From Geodermatophilus normandii (GTDB taxonomy: Bacteria > Actinomycetota > Actinomycetes > Mycobacteriales > Geodermatophilaceae), in assembly GCF_003182485.1 (NCBI RefSeq), contig NZ_QGTX01000001.1:1322001-1386000 (forward strand): DNA of 64,000 bases, in the 5' to 3' direction. Below the pieces are notes generated by a model. That model saw nothing but the letters and a program-made list of their open reading frames with translations, searched no databases and was not told where the DNA came from. Below, piece by piece: positions 36,462 to 44,809 of the stretch. A program made the position numbers and the translations under genes. The number at the start of each line of letters is the position of its first letter. Positions within the stretch are counted from its first letter, which is position 1.

Positions 36462-36477
36462 TCGAACGCGTGTTCGA
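36462..36477. promoter_or_regulatory. LexA (SOS) box upstream of dnaB
   Basis: TCGAACGCGTGTTCGA is a perfect match to the actinobacterial LexA box TCGAAC-N4-GTTCGA; the palindrome extends one more base pair each side. It lies 55 bp downstream of the proposed -10 and 98 bp before the dnaB start. Confidence 0.75.
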
Positions 36478-36575
36478 GTGGCACGTGGAACGTCCTGGTG
36501 CTTCCCCCACCGGGCCCCGGCCGGGCGGCCGGGGTCTGTACGTGCGCGTGCCGACGAGGAGAGGGAGGTACCGAG

Positions 36576-37946
36576 GTGGCGGTGGCCGACGACTTCAGCC
36601 GGCCGCAGGCGACGGCGCCGGCGTACGACCGGCAGCCCCCGCAGGACGTCGCGGCGGAGCAGTCGGTGCTCGGCGGCATGCTGCTGAGCAAGGACGCGAT
36701 CGCCGACGTCGTCGAGGTGCTGCACGGCGCCGACTTCTACCGGCCGGCGCACCAGGTGATCTTCGACTGCATCCTCGACCTCTACGGGCGGGGTGAGCCG
36801 GCCGACGCGATCACCGTCGCCGCCGAGCTCAACCGCACCGACCAGCTGTCGAAGATGGGTGGCGCGGTCTACCTGCACACCCTGATCGCCTCGACGCCGA
36901 CGGCGGCCAACGCCGGCTACTACGCCGCCATCGTGGCCGAGCAGGCGGTGCTGCGGCGGCTGGTCGAGGCCGGCACCCGCGTGGTCCAGCTGGGCTACGG
37001 CGCGGCCGGCGGCAAGGGCGACGTCGACGACATCGTCGACCGCGCCCAGCAGGAGATCTACGACGTCACCGAGAAGCGCATGAGCGAGGACTACTCGCGC
37101 CTCGAGGACGTCCTGCAGCCCACCATGGACGAGCTCGACGCCATCGCCTCCCGCGGCGGCACCGCCCGCGGCGTGCCCACCGGGATCCGTGACCTGGACG
37201 AGCTGACCAACGGCCTGCAGGCCGGTCAGATGGTCGTCATCGCCGCGAGGCCGGGTGTGGGGAAGAGCACGCTGGGGCTGGACATCGCGCGGTCGGCCAC
37301 GGTCAAGCACCACATGCCGGCCGTCATCTTCTCGCTCGAGATGAGCAAGCACGAGATCACCATGCGTCTGCTGTCGGCCGAGGCGAAGGTGCCGCTGCAC
37401 CACATGCGCGCCGGCACGCTGTCCGACGAGGACTGGTCGAAGCTGGCCCGCCGGATGGGCGAGGTGGCCGACGCGCCCCTCTACATCGACGACTCACCGA
37501 ACATGACGATGATGGAGATCCGGGCCAAGGCCCGGCGGCTCAAGCAGCGCAACGACCTCAAGCTCGTGGTCATCGACTACCTCCAGCTGATGACCTCGGG
37601 CAAGCGCGTCGAGAGCCGCCAGCAGGAGGTCTCGGAGTTCTCCCGTGCGCTCAAGCTGCTGGCGAAGGAGCTCGAGGTCCCGGTCATCGCGATGTCGCAG
37701 CTGAACCGTGGGTCCGAGCAGCGTCAGGACAAGAAGCCGATGCTCTCCGACCTCCGCGAGTCCGGCTCCATCGAGCAGGACGCCGACATGGTCATGATGA
37801 TCCACCGCGAGGACATGTACGAGAAGGAGTCCCCGCGGGCCGGCGAGGCCGACATCATGCTGGTCAAGCACCGCAACGGCCCCACCGCGAACGTCACCGT
37901 CGCCTTCCAGGGCCACTACAGCCGCTTCGTCGACATGGCGAACTGA
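36576..37946 (+). CDS. dnaB: Replicative DNA helicase DnaB
   Basis: This hexameric 5'-3' helicase of the replisome is 456 residues and intein-free. The N-terminal primase-interacting domain starts QDVAAEQSVLGGMLLS. The RecA-like domain has Walker A ARPGVGKST near 228, LKLVVIDYLQLM near 328-340, and SGSIEQDADMVMMIHR near 400. GTG 36576 follows GGGAGG with 7-nt spacing. The two common intein insertion sites (P-loop and ESG region) are uninterrupted. Upstream LexA and DnaA sites suggest damage- and initiator-linked control. Confidence 0.97.
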   Translation: MAVADDFSRPQATAPAYDRQPPQDVAAEQSVLGGMLLSKDAIADVVEVLHGADFYRPAHQVIFDCILDLYGRGEPADAITVAAELNRTDQLSKMGGAVYLHTLIASTPTAANAGYYAAIVAEQAVLRRLVEAGTRVVQLGYGAAGGKGDVDDIVDRAQQEIYDVTEKRMSEDYSRLEDVLQPTMDELDAIASRGGTARGVPTGIRDLDELTNGLQAGQMVVIAARPGVGKSTLGLDIARSATVKHHMPAVIFSLEMSKHEITMRLLSAEAKVPLHHMRAGTLSDEDWSKLARRMGEVADAPLYIDDSPNMTMMEIRAKARRLKQRNDLKLVVIDYLQLMTSGKRVESRQQEVSEFSRALKLLAKELEVPVIAMSQLNRGSEQRQDKKPMLSDLRESGSIEQDADMVMMIHREDMYEKESPRAGEADIMLVKHRNGPTANVTVAFQGHYSRFVDMAN

Positions 37947-37963
37947 GCGCCCCGCCCACCGCC

Positions 37964-37995
37964 GAGGCCCCGGGACCGCACGGTCCCGGGGCCTC
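37964..37995. terminator. Hairpin terminator after dnaB
   Basis: GAGGCCCCGGGACCG (37964-37978) pairs perfectly with CGGTCCCGGGGCCTC (37981-37995) over a 2-base loop. Confidence 0.85.
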
Positions 37996-38136
37996 CGTCG
38001 TGTCACGGGTCGGCAGACCGGCATCCGCGACGGCGTGCGGCCCGGAACGGTCCCTCACGGTGTTCCCGTGATCGCCTTGTGATCCGAGCCACTCCCGATT
38101 ACCAATAGGCGTCCCTCCCTTCCACCTGGAGATGCC

Positions 38137-40065
38137 TTGCAGCAACGACGCTGGCACCGCGCGACCTCGTCGCTCATCGGTGCACTGGCCTTCACGGCCG
38201 CTCTCTCGGTCACCGCGCCCCCCGCGCTGGCCACCCCGGACAAGGCCGAGCCGCTGTCGGTCTTCCCGTCCGACAGCCTCACCGTGCGCGACCCGGCCCA
38301 GCTGACCGGCCGCCGGGTCAACCTGCCGACGCAGGGCTGTGGCGCGGCCATCACCTGCGGCCTCGTGCAGCAGCTCAACCAGCTCGACGGCTTCGACCTC
38401 GACCCGCGGATCGCCGTCCGGTTCGACTCCGCCGTCGACCCGGCGCAGGCCGCGGCCCAGATCACCGTCCAGCAGGCGAACGGCGGCTGGCGCACCGGCG
38501 TGGACCGGGTCGTCTGGGACCCGGCCACGAACACGCTCTACGCCCACCCGGCCGAGCAGCTCGCCCCCGGCACCACCTACCGGCTGCGCGTGCAGGGCGG
38601 CCCGGCCAACAAGTCCATCCAGGACACCTTCACCACCCTCAGCGCGACCGACGGCCTGCTGGACCTCCGCCGCCAGATCGACAGCGGCGAGGCGTTCCGC
38701 GCGGTCGGCATCACCCGGCCGGGGCTGCAGGTCCAGGGTGCCTTCCCCGCGACGGGGACGACGGTCACCTGGGCGACCGACCGCGGCGTCACCGATCCGG
38801 CCCCCGCGCCCACGCCGGTCCCCACGGCCGCCATCGGGGGCACGATCGTCTTCGGCGACTTCCAGGCCCCGTCCTGGCTCACCCCGGACGTCACCATCCC
38901 GCAGACGCCGACCCGGGACGGCGGTCCCCGGCCCGTCGAGGCCGAGCGGCTGCCCTTCGTCGCCGTCCTCCCGCCGGGCACCCCGCCGGCCGGCGGCTGG
39001 CCCGTCGCGGTGTTCGGCCACGGGTTCACGAGCTCGACGAACGCCGTGTTCCTCGCGGCGGTCGAGAACGCGAGGAACGGCATCGCCACCATCGGGACCA
39101 ACGTGGTCGGTCACGGGTTCGGTCCGGACAGCGCCTGGAGCGTCACGAGTGGCGGCCGGACGACGACCATCCCGGCCTACGGGCGGGGGATCGACCAGGA
39201 CCGTGACGGCGACGTCGAGGCCAGCGAGGGCTCGTCGGCCACCGGCGCGTCCGCGGCCCAGTCCTCCCGGGACGCGCTGCGGCAGACCGTCGCCGACAAC
39301 ATGACGCTGATCCGCTCGCTCGGCGGCACCGACGTCGACGGCAACGGGACGCCGGACCTGTCCGGCCGGAACGTGACCTACTTCGGTCAGAGCTTCGGCG
39401 GCATCTACGGCACCATGCTCACCGGTGTCGACCCGGCGGTCACCCGCTCGGTGCTCAACGTCCCCGGTGGCCCGATCAGCGAGATCGCCCGGCTGTCGCC
39501 GGCGTTCCGGCCCCTGACCACGGCCTCGCTGCTGGCGGCGGGGCTGCTCAACAGCAACGACGCCTCCCGGAACTTCTTCCAGGAGCAGATGCCCCTGCGC
39601 GGTGAGGGCCCGGTGACCCTCACCGTCCCGGGAGCGGCGGCCATCCAGGAGTACCTGGCCCGGTCCACCTGGCTGTCCCGCCCGGGCAGCCCGGAGACCT
39701 TCGCCCCGCTCATCCGGCCCGAGCGGGTCCTGGTCCAGGTGGCCTTCGGCGACCGGACGGTGCCGAACCCGACGTCGTACACCCTCGTCGACGCCGGGGA
39801 CCTGTGGTCGCGGACGAGCCTCTACCGGAACGACAAGACGGCGAACGCCGCGAACAACCCGCACGGCTTCCTGCTGCAGGTCGTCGCACCCCCGCCGGCG
39901 CAACCCCTGCCCGCAGCCTTCCAGGGTCAGGCCCAGGTGGCGGCCTTCCTCGGCCAGGGGCAGGTCATCGACCCGGACGGCGCCGGCCCCGTGTGGGAGG
40001 TGCCGATCGCCGACCCGGCGACGCTGCTGCAGCTGAACTTCCCGCAGCCGGCACTGCGGCCCTGA
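38137..40065 (+). CDS. Secreted alpha/beta-hydrolase (esterase/lipase-like) with Ig-like N-terminus
   Basis: The 642-residue product has a signal peptide (SSLIGALAFTAALSVTAPPALA). An Ig-like region (RIAVRFDSAVDPAQAAAQITV) resembles the N-terminal domain of large bacterial lipases. The catalytic half has an oxyanion-like FGHGFTSSTN and the nucleophile elbow GQSFGG (Ser near residue 429). Two calcium-like loops are present: DQDRDGDVEASE, which has the EF-hand spacing, and DVDGNGTPDLS. The TTG start follows CTGGAG. It is the first accessory gene after dnaB. The substrate is unknown. Confidence 0.8.
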   Translation: MQQRRWHRATSSLIGALAFTAALSVTAPPALATPDKAEPLSVFPSDSLTVRDPAQLTGRRVNLPTQGCGAAITCGLVQQLNQLDGFDLDPRIAVRFDSAVDPAQAAAQITVQQANGGWRTGVDRVVWDPATNTLYAHPAEQLAPGTTYRLRVQGGPANKSIQDTFTTLSATDGLLDLRRQIDSGEAFRAVGITRPGLQVQGAFPATGTTVTWATDRGVTDPAPAPTPVPTAAIGGTIVFGDFQAPSWLTPDVTIPQTPTRDGGPRPVEAERLPFVAVLPPGTPPAGGWPVAVFGHGFTSSTNAVFLAAVENARNGIATIGTNVVGHGFGPDSAWSVTSGGRTTTIPAYGRGIDQDRDGDVEASEGSSATGASAAQSSRDALRQTVADNMTLIRSLGGTDVDGNGTPDLSGRNVTYFGQSFGGIYGTMLTGVDPAVTRSVLNVPGGPISEIARLSPAFRPLTTASLLAAGLLNSNDASRNFFQEQMPLRGEGPVTLTVPGAAAIQEYLARSTWLSRPGSPETFAPLIRPERVLVQVAFGDRTVPNPTSYTLVDAGDLWSRTSLYRNDKTANAANNPHGFLLQVVAPPPAQPLPAAFQGQAQVAAFLGQGQVIDPDGAGPVWEVPIADPATLLQLNFPQPALRP

Positions 40066-40082
40066 CCGGCCGCTGACACACG

Positions 40083-40119
40083 GAGGGGCCCGGGACGCGA
40101 TCAGCGTCCCGGGCCCCTC
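40083..40119. terminator. Hairpin terminator between esterase and desaturase genes
   Basis: GAGGGGCCCGGGACGC (40083-40098) pairs perfectly with GCGTCCCGGGCCCCTC (40104-40119). It serves convergent genes. Confidence 0.88.
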
Positions 40120-40133
40120 TGCGTGCGCGGTGG

Positions 40134-41345
40134 TTACGCGGCGGCGGCCATGGCGGCCTGCTCACGGAGGAGCGCGCGGCGGACCCTCGGCTTCCCGGTG
40201 GTCATCTTCCACAGCTTGGCCACCTGCGAGGGCAGGTTGCGCGCCGTCGTGTTCTGCAGCCAGCCGTTGGGCAGCGACAGCCGGATGATCTTGTGCCAGG
40301 CCGAGCCGACCTGCTGCGGCAGCGGCGCCGTGTGGTAGTTCAGGCCGTAGCGGTCGAACAGGTCACGGATCTTCGGCGCGATCTCGGCGTACCGGTTGCT
40401 CGGCAGGTCCGGGAACAGGTGGTGCTCGATCTGGTGGGACAGGTTCCCGGTCAGGACGTGCATCGCCTTGGAGCCGGAGATGTTGGCCGAGCCGAGCATC
40501 TGCCGCAGGTACCACTCGCCGCGGGTCTCACCGTCGATCGACTTCTTCTCGAAGGTCTCGACACCCTCGGGGAAGTGGCCGCACAGGATCACCGAGTTCG
40601 ACCACAGGTTCCGCACGATGTTGGCGGTGAAGTTGGCCGCCAGCGTGGCGACGAAGTTCGGGCCCGACAGCAGCGGGTGGATCAGGTAGTCCTTGCGCAC
40701 CTGGCGGCCGATCTTGACCAGCACCTGCTTCGCGCGCCGGCGGAACTCCGGGTCGCCGGTCTGCTTCTTGGCGATGACCGCGCCGAGCTCGAGGTCGTAG
40801 GCGGCGATCCCGTACTCGAAGAAGCAGGCGTTGATGAAGCTCCACAGCGGCTGGCCGAGGTACATCGGCGTCCACGGCTGGTCCTCGTCGACGCGCATGA
40901 TGCCGTAGCCGAGGTCGTTGTCCTTGCCGATGACGTTCGTGTACGTGTGGTGCAGCTCGTTGTGCGAGTGCTTCCACTGCTCGGCCGGGCTGGCCATGTC
41001 CCACTCCCACGTCGTGGAGTGGATCTTCGGGTCACGCATCCAGTCCCACTGCCCGTGCAGGATGTTGTGCCCGATCTCCATGTTCTCGAGGATCTTGGCG
41101 ATCGACAGGCCGATGGTCCCGGCGATCCAGGCCGGCGGGAACCCCGACGCGAGCAGGACGGCGCGGCTGCCCAGCTCGATCTTGCGGTGCACGTCGATGA
41201 CCTTGCGGATGTAGCGCGCGTCGGACTCGCCGCGGCTGTCCATCACGCCCTGACGGATCTCGTCGAGCTCCTTGCCGATGAGCTCGACGTCCTCGGGGGT
41301 GAGGTGCTCGATGGGGTTGACGGGCTTCTTCTGCAGGACGGTCAT
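40134..41345 (-). CDS. Membrane fatty acid (acyl-CoA/acyl-lipid) desaturase
   Basis: This is a 403-residue di-iron membrane desaturase. Three histidine boxes are complete: HNILHG, HNELHH and HQIEHH, the last in the order typical of front-end and delta-9 type enzymes. Hydrophobic segments flank residues 50-85 and 200-225. The reductase encoded 29 bp upstream probably delivers electrons, as DesA3 (Rv3229c) is served by Rv3230c. ATG 41345 follows GAGGAGCC. Confidence 0.92.
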   Translation of the reverse strand: MTVLQKKPVNPIEHLTPEDVELIGKELDEIRQGVMDSRGESDARYIRKVIDVHRKIELGSRAVLLASGFPPAWIAGTIGLSIAKILENMEIGHNILHGQWDWMRDPKIHSTTWEWDMASPAEQWKHSHNELHHTYTNVIGKDNDLGYGIMRVDEDQPWTPMYLGQPLWSFINACFFEYGIAAYDLELGAVIAKKQTGDPEFRRRAKQVLVKIGRQVRKDYLIHPLLSGPNFVATLAANFTANIVRNLWSNSVILCGHFPEGVETFEKKSIDGETRGEWYLRQMLGSANISGSKAMHVLTGNLSHQIEHHLFPDLPSNRYAEIAPKIRDLFDRYGLNYHTAPLPQQVGSAWHKIIRLSLPNGWLQNTTARNLPSQVAKLWKMTTGKPRVRRALLREQAAMAAAA

Positions 41346-41374
41346 GCGGTGCGGCTCCTCGGGTCCGGAGGCGG

Positions 41375-42475
41375 TCAGTGGTCGATGTCGCAGGCGCCGG
41401 CGGCGGCGCTGATGCAGGTCTGGACGAGGACGCCGTCGCCGGGGGCGGCGGTGGTGACCTCGCCGGTGCGCAGGTCGCGGACGGCGCCCTCGTGCAGGGG
41501 GAGGACGCAGCCGTAGCAGATGCCCATGCGGCAGCCGCTGGGCATGAGGACGCCGGCCTCCTCGGCGGCGTCGAGGATCGGGGTCGCGCCGTCGGCCTCG
41601 ACCGACGTCCCGTTCTTCGTGAACGTGACCGTGCCGCCCTCCCCGGTGACCAGCACCTTCGGGCGGAACCGCTCGGTGTAGAGCCGGTCGGCGATCCCGG
41701 CGGCGGCCCAGTGCTCCTCGAGCGCCTCGAGCATGCCGACCGGACCGCAGGCCCAGGTCGCGCGCTCGGCGAGGTCGGGGACGAGGGCGGCGAGCGCGGC
41801 GGCGTCGAGCATCCCGGCGGTGTCGGTGTGCTGCTCGACCAGCCGGATCCGGCCGTCGGCGGCCAGCTGCCGCAGTTCGGCGCCGAAGACGACGTCGTCG
41901 GCGGTGGGCGCGGAGTGCACGAGCACGACGTCCGTGAGCTCGGGGTGGTTGCGCAGGATGCCCATCACCGGGGTGATGCCGGAGCCGGCGGTGACGAACA
42001 GCGCCTTGCCCGGCCGCTGTTCGGGCAGGCAGAACTCCCCGGTGGCCTGGTCGAGCTGCACGATCGTGCCCGGCCGCGTGTCGCGGACCAGGTGGTTGCT
42101 CACCTTGCCGCCGGGGATGGCCTTCACCGTGACGGTGAAGCAGCCGTCGGTGCGGCCGAGGTCGGAGGTGATCGAGTAGGCGCGCCACATGCGGACGCCG
42201 TCGACGTCGATGCCGATGCGCACGTACTGGCCGGGCCGGTGCGGCCGCCAGTCGGCGCCCGGGCGGATGACGACGGTGGCGGCGTCGCGCGTCTCGGGCA
42301 GCACGGCCTCGATCCGGCCGCGCAGGGCGGCGCCGGAGCGCAGCGGGTCGACGAGGTCGAGGTAGTCGGCCGGCAGCAGGGGCGTCGTGACGAGCTCGGC
42401 GACGCGCAGCACGCGGTCGCGCAACACCCGCAGCGCCGGCTTGGCCGCCGACGGGCGCGGAACGGTCGCGGTCAT
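41375..42475 (-). CDS. Ferredoxin reductase with 2Fe-2S domain (desaturase electron donor)
   Basis: This 366-residue protein has an FAD domain (HRPGQYVRIGIDVDG; RAYSITSD), an NAD(P) domain (LFVTAGSGITPVMGIL) and a plant-type 2Fe-2S domain with CRMGICYGC plus a distal Cys in VQTCISAA. It should pass electrons from NAD(P)H to the downstream desaturase. ATG 42475 has a GTGAGGA ribosome binding site and is favoured over the in-frame start at 42508. Confidence 0.92.
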   Translation of the reverse strand: MTATVPRPSAAKPALRVLRDRVLRVAELVTTPLLPADYLDLVDPLRSGAALRGRIEAVLPETRDAATVVIRPGADWRPHRPGQYVRIGIDVDGVRMWRAYSITSDLGRTDGCFTVTVKAIPGGKVSNHLVRDTRPGTIVQLDQATGEFCLPEQRPGKALFVTAGSGITPVMGILRNHPELTDVVLVHSAPTADDVVFGAELRQLAADGRIRLVEQHTDTAGMLDAAALAALVPDLAERATWACGPVGMLEALEEHWAAAGIADRLYTERFRPKVLVTGEGGTVTFTKNGTSVEADGATPILDAAEEAGVLMPSGCRMGICYGCVLPLHEGAVRDLRTGEVTTAAPGDGVLVQTCISAAAGACDIDH

Positions 42476-42481
42476 GTCCTC

Positions 42482-42548
42482 ACTGTTCCCTGCAGGTCGT
42501 GCAACCACCTGTGCTCTCGACGTGAACGTTCGGGCGGATACTGTTCCC
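42482..42548. promoter_or_regulatory. Divergent control region with direct repeats
   Basis: ACTGTTCCC occurs at 42482-42490 and 42540-42548, one next to each divergent start. The second overlaps a possible -10 box TACTGT (42539-42544) for the regulator. They may be binding sites for the divergently encoded PucR-type protein. Confidence 0.45.
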
Positions 42549-42578
42549 GGCGAACAAGCGAGGTCACGAGGAGGTCAC

Positions 42579-43757
42579 GTGGCTCCGGAGCCGGAGACGT
42601 TCGCGCCCACGGTCGCCGAGGCGGTGCTGGCCGAGCTGCCCTCGGTGGCCGAGCGCACGGTGGCGGCGATCGTCATCGAGGTGCCGAGCTACGCCGAGGC
42701 GTTCCGCGGGCCGATGGGCCGCAAGATCGAGAACGCCGTCCAGCTGGCGCTCGCCGGCTTCCTGGAGCTGGCGACGTCCGGGGGCGTCGACGCCAGCCGG
42801 CCGATCGACCCGGCCATCGAGGGCGCCTACGCGCTGGGCCGCGGTGAGGCGCGCACCGGTCGGTCCATGGACGCCCTGCTCGCGGCCTACCGGGTGGGGG
42901 CACGGGTGTCCTGGCAGCACCTGAGCGAGACCGCGGTGGCGGCCGGCATGCCCGCGGGGTCGCTGGCCCGCTTCGCCGGGCTCGTCTTCGCCTACATCGA
43001 CCGGCTGTCGGCGGCCAGCGCGTCCGGCCACGCCGACCACCTGGCCGCCAGCGGCCGCGAGCGGCGCCGGCACCTGGAGCGGCTGGCGCAGCTGCTGGTG
43101 ACCGGCGCGCCCGCCTACGAGCTCAACGTGGCCGCGGAGCGGGCGGACTGGACGCCGCCGCGCACGCTCACCGCCGTCCTGCTGCCCGAGCCCGGCGCCC
43201 GGGACGCCCTGGCGGGGCTGGACGCGCGCACCCTGCAGGCCGGCGAGGACCTGCCCGGTGCCGAGCCCTCGACCGAGCGGGCGGTGCTGCTGGTGCCCGA
43301 CGCCGAGGGGTTCGCGCGGGCGGCGCTGCTGACGTCCCTGACGGGGCGCGGTGCCGTCGTCGGTCCGGCGCGGCCGTGGCAGGACGCGCGGTCGTCCTAC
43401 TCGCGCGCGCTGCGGGCGCGGCAGCTGGGCCTGACGCCCGAGGGCGAGGCGCCGGTCGACACCGAGGTGCGGCTGGCCGAGCTGGTGCTGCGGGCCGACG
43501 GCGAGGCGCTGACCGACCTGCGCACCCAGGTGCTCGCCCCGCTCGACGACCTCGGCCCCGGCCCGCGCGAGAAGCTGCTGGAGACGCTGCGCTCGTGGCT
43601 GCTGCACCACGGCCGGCGCGAGCAGGTGGCCGCCGAGCTGTTCGTGCACCCGCAGACCGTGCGCTACCGCATGGGGCAGCTGCGCGACCTCTACGGCAAG
43701 CGCCTGGACGACCCCCAGACGGTGCTCGAGCTGACCCTCGCCCTCGGCGCCCGCTGA
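42579..43757 (+). CDS. PucR/CdaR-type transcriptional regulator
   Basis: The 392-residue protein has an N-terminal helical domain of the RsbT co-antagonist RsbRD-like type (AEAVLAELPSVAERTVAAIV; RSMDALLAAYRVGARV). A middle GGDEF-like, PucR-associated region follows. The C-terminal helix-turn-helix near 335-385 reads REQVAAELFVHPQTVRYRM. GTG 42579 follows GAGGAGG. Divergence from the desaturase operon suggests it controls membrane-lipid unsaturation. Confidence 0.85.
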   Translation: MAPEPETFAPTVAEAVLAELPSVAERTVAAIVIEVPSYAEAFRGPMGRKIENAVQLALAGFLELATSGGVDASRPIDPAIEGAYALGRGEARTGRSMDALLAAYRVGARVSWQHLSETAVAAGMPAGSLARFAGLVFAYIDRLSAASASGHADHLAASGRERRRHLERLAQLLVTGAPAYELNVAAERADWTPPRTLTAVLLPEPGARDALAGLDARTLQAGEDLPGAEPSTERAVLLVPDAEGFARAALLTSLTGRGAVVGPARPWQDARSSYSRALRARQLGLTPEGEAPVDTEVRLAELVLRADGEALTDLRTQVLAPLDDLGPGPREKLLETLRSWLLHHGRREQVAAELFVHPQTVRYRMGQLRDLYGKRLDDPQTVLELTLALGAR

Positions 43758-43770
43758 CCTCCGTCGGCGC

Positions 43771-43836
43771 GATCACGGAGCTGCGGTGGGGACACGCCGC
43801 GGCTGACCGGCGTGTCCCCACGCCCGAGCCGTGATC
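43771..43836. terminator. Nested double-stem hairpin after the PucR gene
   Basis: Inner stem TGGGGACACGCCG (43787-43799) pairs with CGGCGTGTCCCCA (43808-43820). Outer stem GATCACGG (43771-43778) pairs with CCGTGATC (43829-43836). The two stems are separated by 8-base internal loops. Confidence 0.75.
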
Positions 43837-43939
43837 GTAGGGAGTCGGCACCCCGGTCACAGGTCCCTGTCAGCAGCGGGCCGGAGTCTCGGACCCGTCG
43901 CGGCACCGCACCGGCGCCGCGGGAGCGAGGAGGTCCGCC

Positions 43940-44203
43940 GTGTACCGCAGCACCGAGACCGTCGGCCGGCACGCCTGGGTCCGCACGCCGCGCCGCCCAC
44001 AGCCGCCGGAGCTCACCGCCGACGTCGCCGTCGAGGTGGCCGCGGCCGCCCTCGCGGAGCACCCCGGCGCGACGGTCGAGTGGCTCGAGGTCGGCGGGAC
44101 GGGCGTGTTCGCGGCGCACCTGCGGGGCGCCGACGGGCGGACGCTCGTCGTCTCCCTCGACGGCGACCTGCGCGTCGTCGGGTTGCCGGCCGAGGTCGGC
44201 TGA
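43940..44203 (+). CDS. Small hypothetical protein
   Basis: The 87-residue product has a predicted alpha-beta pattern (VAVEVAAAALAEHPGATVEWLEV, then RTLVVSLDGDLRVVGLP). No signal peptide, membrane helix or known motif is seen. GTG at 43940 follows GCGAGGAGG with good spacing, which is the main support for its being real. Confidence 0.6.
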   Translation: MYRSTETVGRHAWVRTPRRPQPPELTADVAVEVAAAALAEHPGATVEWLEVGGTGVFAAHLRGADGRTLVVSLDGDLRVVGLPAEVG

Positions 44204-44218
44204 CCCGGCTGAGGGGCC

Positions 44219-44809
44219 TCACGAGGGGCGCAGCACCGCCACCAGGAAGTCCGAGTCCGCGGTGAACGGGTGCAGGTGCCAGCTCGACAGCAGCAGGTCC
44301 GGCGCCAGCCCGGCCGCGCGGGCGTCGGCGAGGAAGTCGTCGAAGGCGTAGTCCCGCCCGGCGCCGAACCCCACGACGGCCCGCCCGGCGTCGGCCAGGT
44401 GCCGCCGGAACCGCCGCAGCACCTCGCCGCGGGTGCTCGGCGCGAGGAACGTGACGACGTTGCCCGCGCACACGATGGCGTCGAAGCGGTCGGGCAGGTC
44501 GAGCTCGGCCAGGTCGCCCACCAGCCAGCGCGGGCCCGGGTGGTCCTGCCGCGCCGCGTCGACCAGCACCGGGTCGACGTCGACCCCGGTGACGTCGTGC
44601 CCCACCGACGCGAGGTGGCCGCCGACCCGGCCCGGCCCGCAGCCGGCGTCGAGCACGCGGCTCCCGCGCGGCAGCATCGCGTCGACCAGCCGGGCCTCGC
44701 CGACGAGGTCCATCCCCTGCTCGGCCAGCGTCCGGAACCGCTGGACGTAGGCGGCCGAGTGGCCCGGGTCGGCCTGCGTCATGCGCACCCACGCGCTGGG
44801 TTCGGTCAT
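44219..44809 (-). CDS. Class I SAM-dependent methyltransferase
   Basis: The 196-residue product has motif I VLDAGCGPGRVGGHL near residue 52, VTGVDVDP (motif II) and FDAIVCAGNVVTFL. The substrate cannot be predicted. ATG 44809 overlaps the dinB stop by 4 nt, implying co-translation with the polymerase gene; whether this is functional is unknown. Confidence 0.85.
   Translation of the reverse strand: MTEPSAWVRMTQADPGHSAAYVQRFRTLAEQGMDLVGEARLVDAMLPRGSRVLDAGCGPGRVGGHLASVGHDVTGVDVDPVLVDAARQDHPGPRWLVGDLAELDLPDRFDAIVCAGNVVTFLAPSTRGEVLRRFRRHLADAGRAVVGFGAGRDYAFDDFLADARAAGLAPDLLLSSWHLHPFTADSDFLVAVLRPS

Larger units (their letters stand above)
36042..36575. other. rplI-dnaB intergenic region, regulatory, no gene seen
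   Basis: These 534 bases hold the rplI terminator, three tandem 17-bp repeats, DnaA-box-like motifs, a probable dnaB promoter, a perfect LexA box and the dnaB ribosome binding site. No reading frame in it looks coding. Confidence 0.7.

Noticed and set aside
36478..36491. parS-like GTGGCACGTGGAAC next to the LexA box
   Set aside because: Two mismatches in one arm; it keeps only a half-site, while the other sites are perfect or differ by one base.
36576..37946. Intein in dnaB
   Set aside because: The P-loop and ESG insertion sites are continuous and the protein has normal length.
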